A DNA stretch of 64,000 bases, taken from NCBI GenBank assembly GCA_012999515.1, contig JABEEB010000001.1, positions 1 through 64,000 of the forward strand, in the 5' to 3' direction. Shown piece by piece: positions 63,235 through 64,000 of the stretch (positions are counted from its first letter, which is position 1; each line of letters opens with the position of its first letter). Both the position numbers and the translations under genes were made by a program. Under the pieces are notes generated by a model. The model was not told the DNA's origin. It was given only the letters and a program-made list of their open reading frames with translations, and did not search any database. The DNA is from Salifodinibacter halophilus. GTDB taxonomy: Bacteria; Pseudomonadota; Gammaproteobacteria; Nevskiales; Salinisphaeraceae.

Positions 63235-64000
63235 TTGGACGATCAGAAATCGAATAGTTCACCGCCGCGCCTTTCGGCGGTGCAGGTTTATCGCGCGATA
63301 CAGTCCGAAGGTGAGGATGAACTGGCGCGACCGAATTGGTCGCTTTGGTGGTCCGGGATTGGTGCCGGTTTGGCGATTGCCGCATCGGTTGTCGGACGTG
63401 CGGCGTTGCACGACAAACTGCCGGACAATGCGTGGCGCCCATTCATCGAAAATTTCGGTTACTGCGTTGGTTTTGTGATCGTCATTCTGGGCCGCATCCA
63501 ATTGTTCACGGAGAACACCATCACGGTTATTTTGCCGCTGATGGCCCGGCCGTCGTTCAAAATGCTAACCCGAACCGCGCGTTTGTGGCTTATCGTTTTT
63601 GTGGCCAATATATTGGGCGCGATAATCGCCGCGCTTTTGACATACTACGGGTCTTTTACGCCGGCTCAGGCGCACGCCGCCGTGGCAGTTGCCGAACCAC
63701 TGACCCACAAGGGTTGGGTCGAGATGTTGTTGGAGGCCATACCGGCAGGATTCCTGGTGGCCTCGATCGTTTGGATGATTCCGAACGCGCGCGGTTTCGA
63801 AATCTGGGTCATTCTGCTTGCTACTTACGTTATCGCAATCGGTGGCTATGTCCACATTATCGTGGGGGCAATGGAAGTTGCGATTCTTTTCTTAGCCGGC
63901 CAGATGAGCCTTTTTGACTCGGTATTTGTCTTTATGATTCCGGTTTTAATCGGCAATGTGCTCGGTGGAACAGCACTTTTTTCATTATTGGCCTACGGTC
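63235..64000 (+). CDS. formate/nitrite transporter (FNT) family protein, partial
   Basis: 255 codons visible, open at the window end. TTG 63235 is taken as start with GGGAGCGG 63219-63226 as ribosome site. Membrane segments are SLWWSGIGAGLAIAASVVG, FGYCVGFVIVILGRIQLFTE, LWLIVFVANILGAIIAALLT and FLVASIVWMIPN. The motif GRIQLFTENT and the later GAMEVAILFLAGQMS place it in the FNT pentameric channel superfamily, in the subgroup often annotated YfdC-like rather than the FocA formate channel. Substrate is uncertain. Confidence 0.82.
   Translation, partial: MDDQKSNSSPPRLSAVQVYRAIQSEGEDELARPNWSLWWSGIGAGLAIAASVVGRAALHDKLPDNAWRPFIENFGYCVGFVIVILGRIQLFTENTITVILPLMARPSFKMLTRTARLWLIVFVANILGAIIAALLTYYGSFTPAQAHAAVAVAEPLTHKGWVEMLLEAIPAGFLVASIVWMIPNARGFEIWVILLATYVIAIGGYVHIIVGAMEVAILFLAGQMSLFDSVFVFMIPVLIGNVLGGTALFSLLAYG

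Overview
The window looks like chromosomal DNA from a GC-rich gammaproteobacterium, probably marine or halophilic. The evidence is the rpe-trpE arrangement, a class I ribonucleotide reductase operon, betaine-type transporters (BCCT, OpuAC-like), sarcosine oxidase genes, a rubredoxin/rubredoxin-reductase pair and a large TonB-dependent iron uptake block. Genus cannot be fixed from this sequence alone. No rRNA, tRNA, CRISPR array, transposase or phage gene was found.

Bases 1-4400 are a decaying stretch. It holds an MFS transporter cut by the window edge, a Rieske oxygenase alpha subunit that has lost its Rieske centre in frame, a MocR-type regulator with a one-base frameshift, and a P-loop kinase broken inside its Walker A motif. 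Bases 4405-16800 are conserved housekeeping: trpE, rpe, purC, prpB, rubredoxin and its reductase, an FAD oxidoreductase, and nrdAB. NrdB carries Phe at the tyrosyl-radical position and Glu as first metal ligand, the signature of metal-radical class Ic enzymes. The nrdA promoter has a perfect DnaA box and an NrdR-like inverted repeat.

Bases 16780-19541 hold an 80-bp direct repeat (two copies) enclosing remnants of a LysR regulator and an M19 dipeptidase plus an intact BCCT transporter. Bases 19600-23550 carry a DUF2501 protein, a DHA2 exporter, a glutathione transferase and a LysR regulator.

Bases 22650-35290 look like an N-methylated amine catabolic island. A LysR regulator diverges from a five-gene operon (SoxB-like oxidase plus soxBDAG). 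A GcvA-like LysR then diverges from a translationally coupled Rieske oxygenase and aldehyde dehydrogenase, followed by an orphan glycine-betaine-type binding protein. Together they suggest uptake, oxygenase attack, aldehyde oxidation and final N-demethylation through tetrahydrofolate. The substrate is not known.

Bases 35400-49540 carry a ComEA-like protein, PepD, a CynX-like MFS protein, an NlpE/META lipoprotein, CorA, an Ap4A phosphorylase, a leucine-dehydrogenase-family enzyme, a polar amino acid ABC importer and two convergent APC-family permease paralogues. Bases 50000-62960 form a siderophore uptake block: FhuC, two TonB-dependent receptors, FhuD, fused FhuB, FhuF reductase and ExbB-ExbD-ExbD-TonB, with Fur-box-like sites in five intergenic regions. 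The second ExbD lacks the proton-carrying Asp. The window ends inside an FNT-family channel gene.
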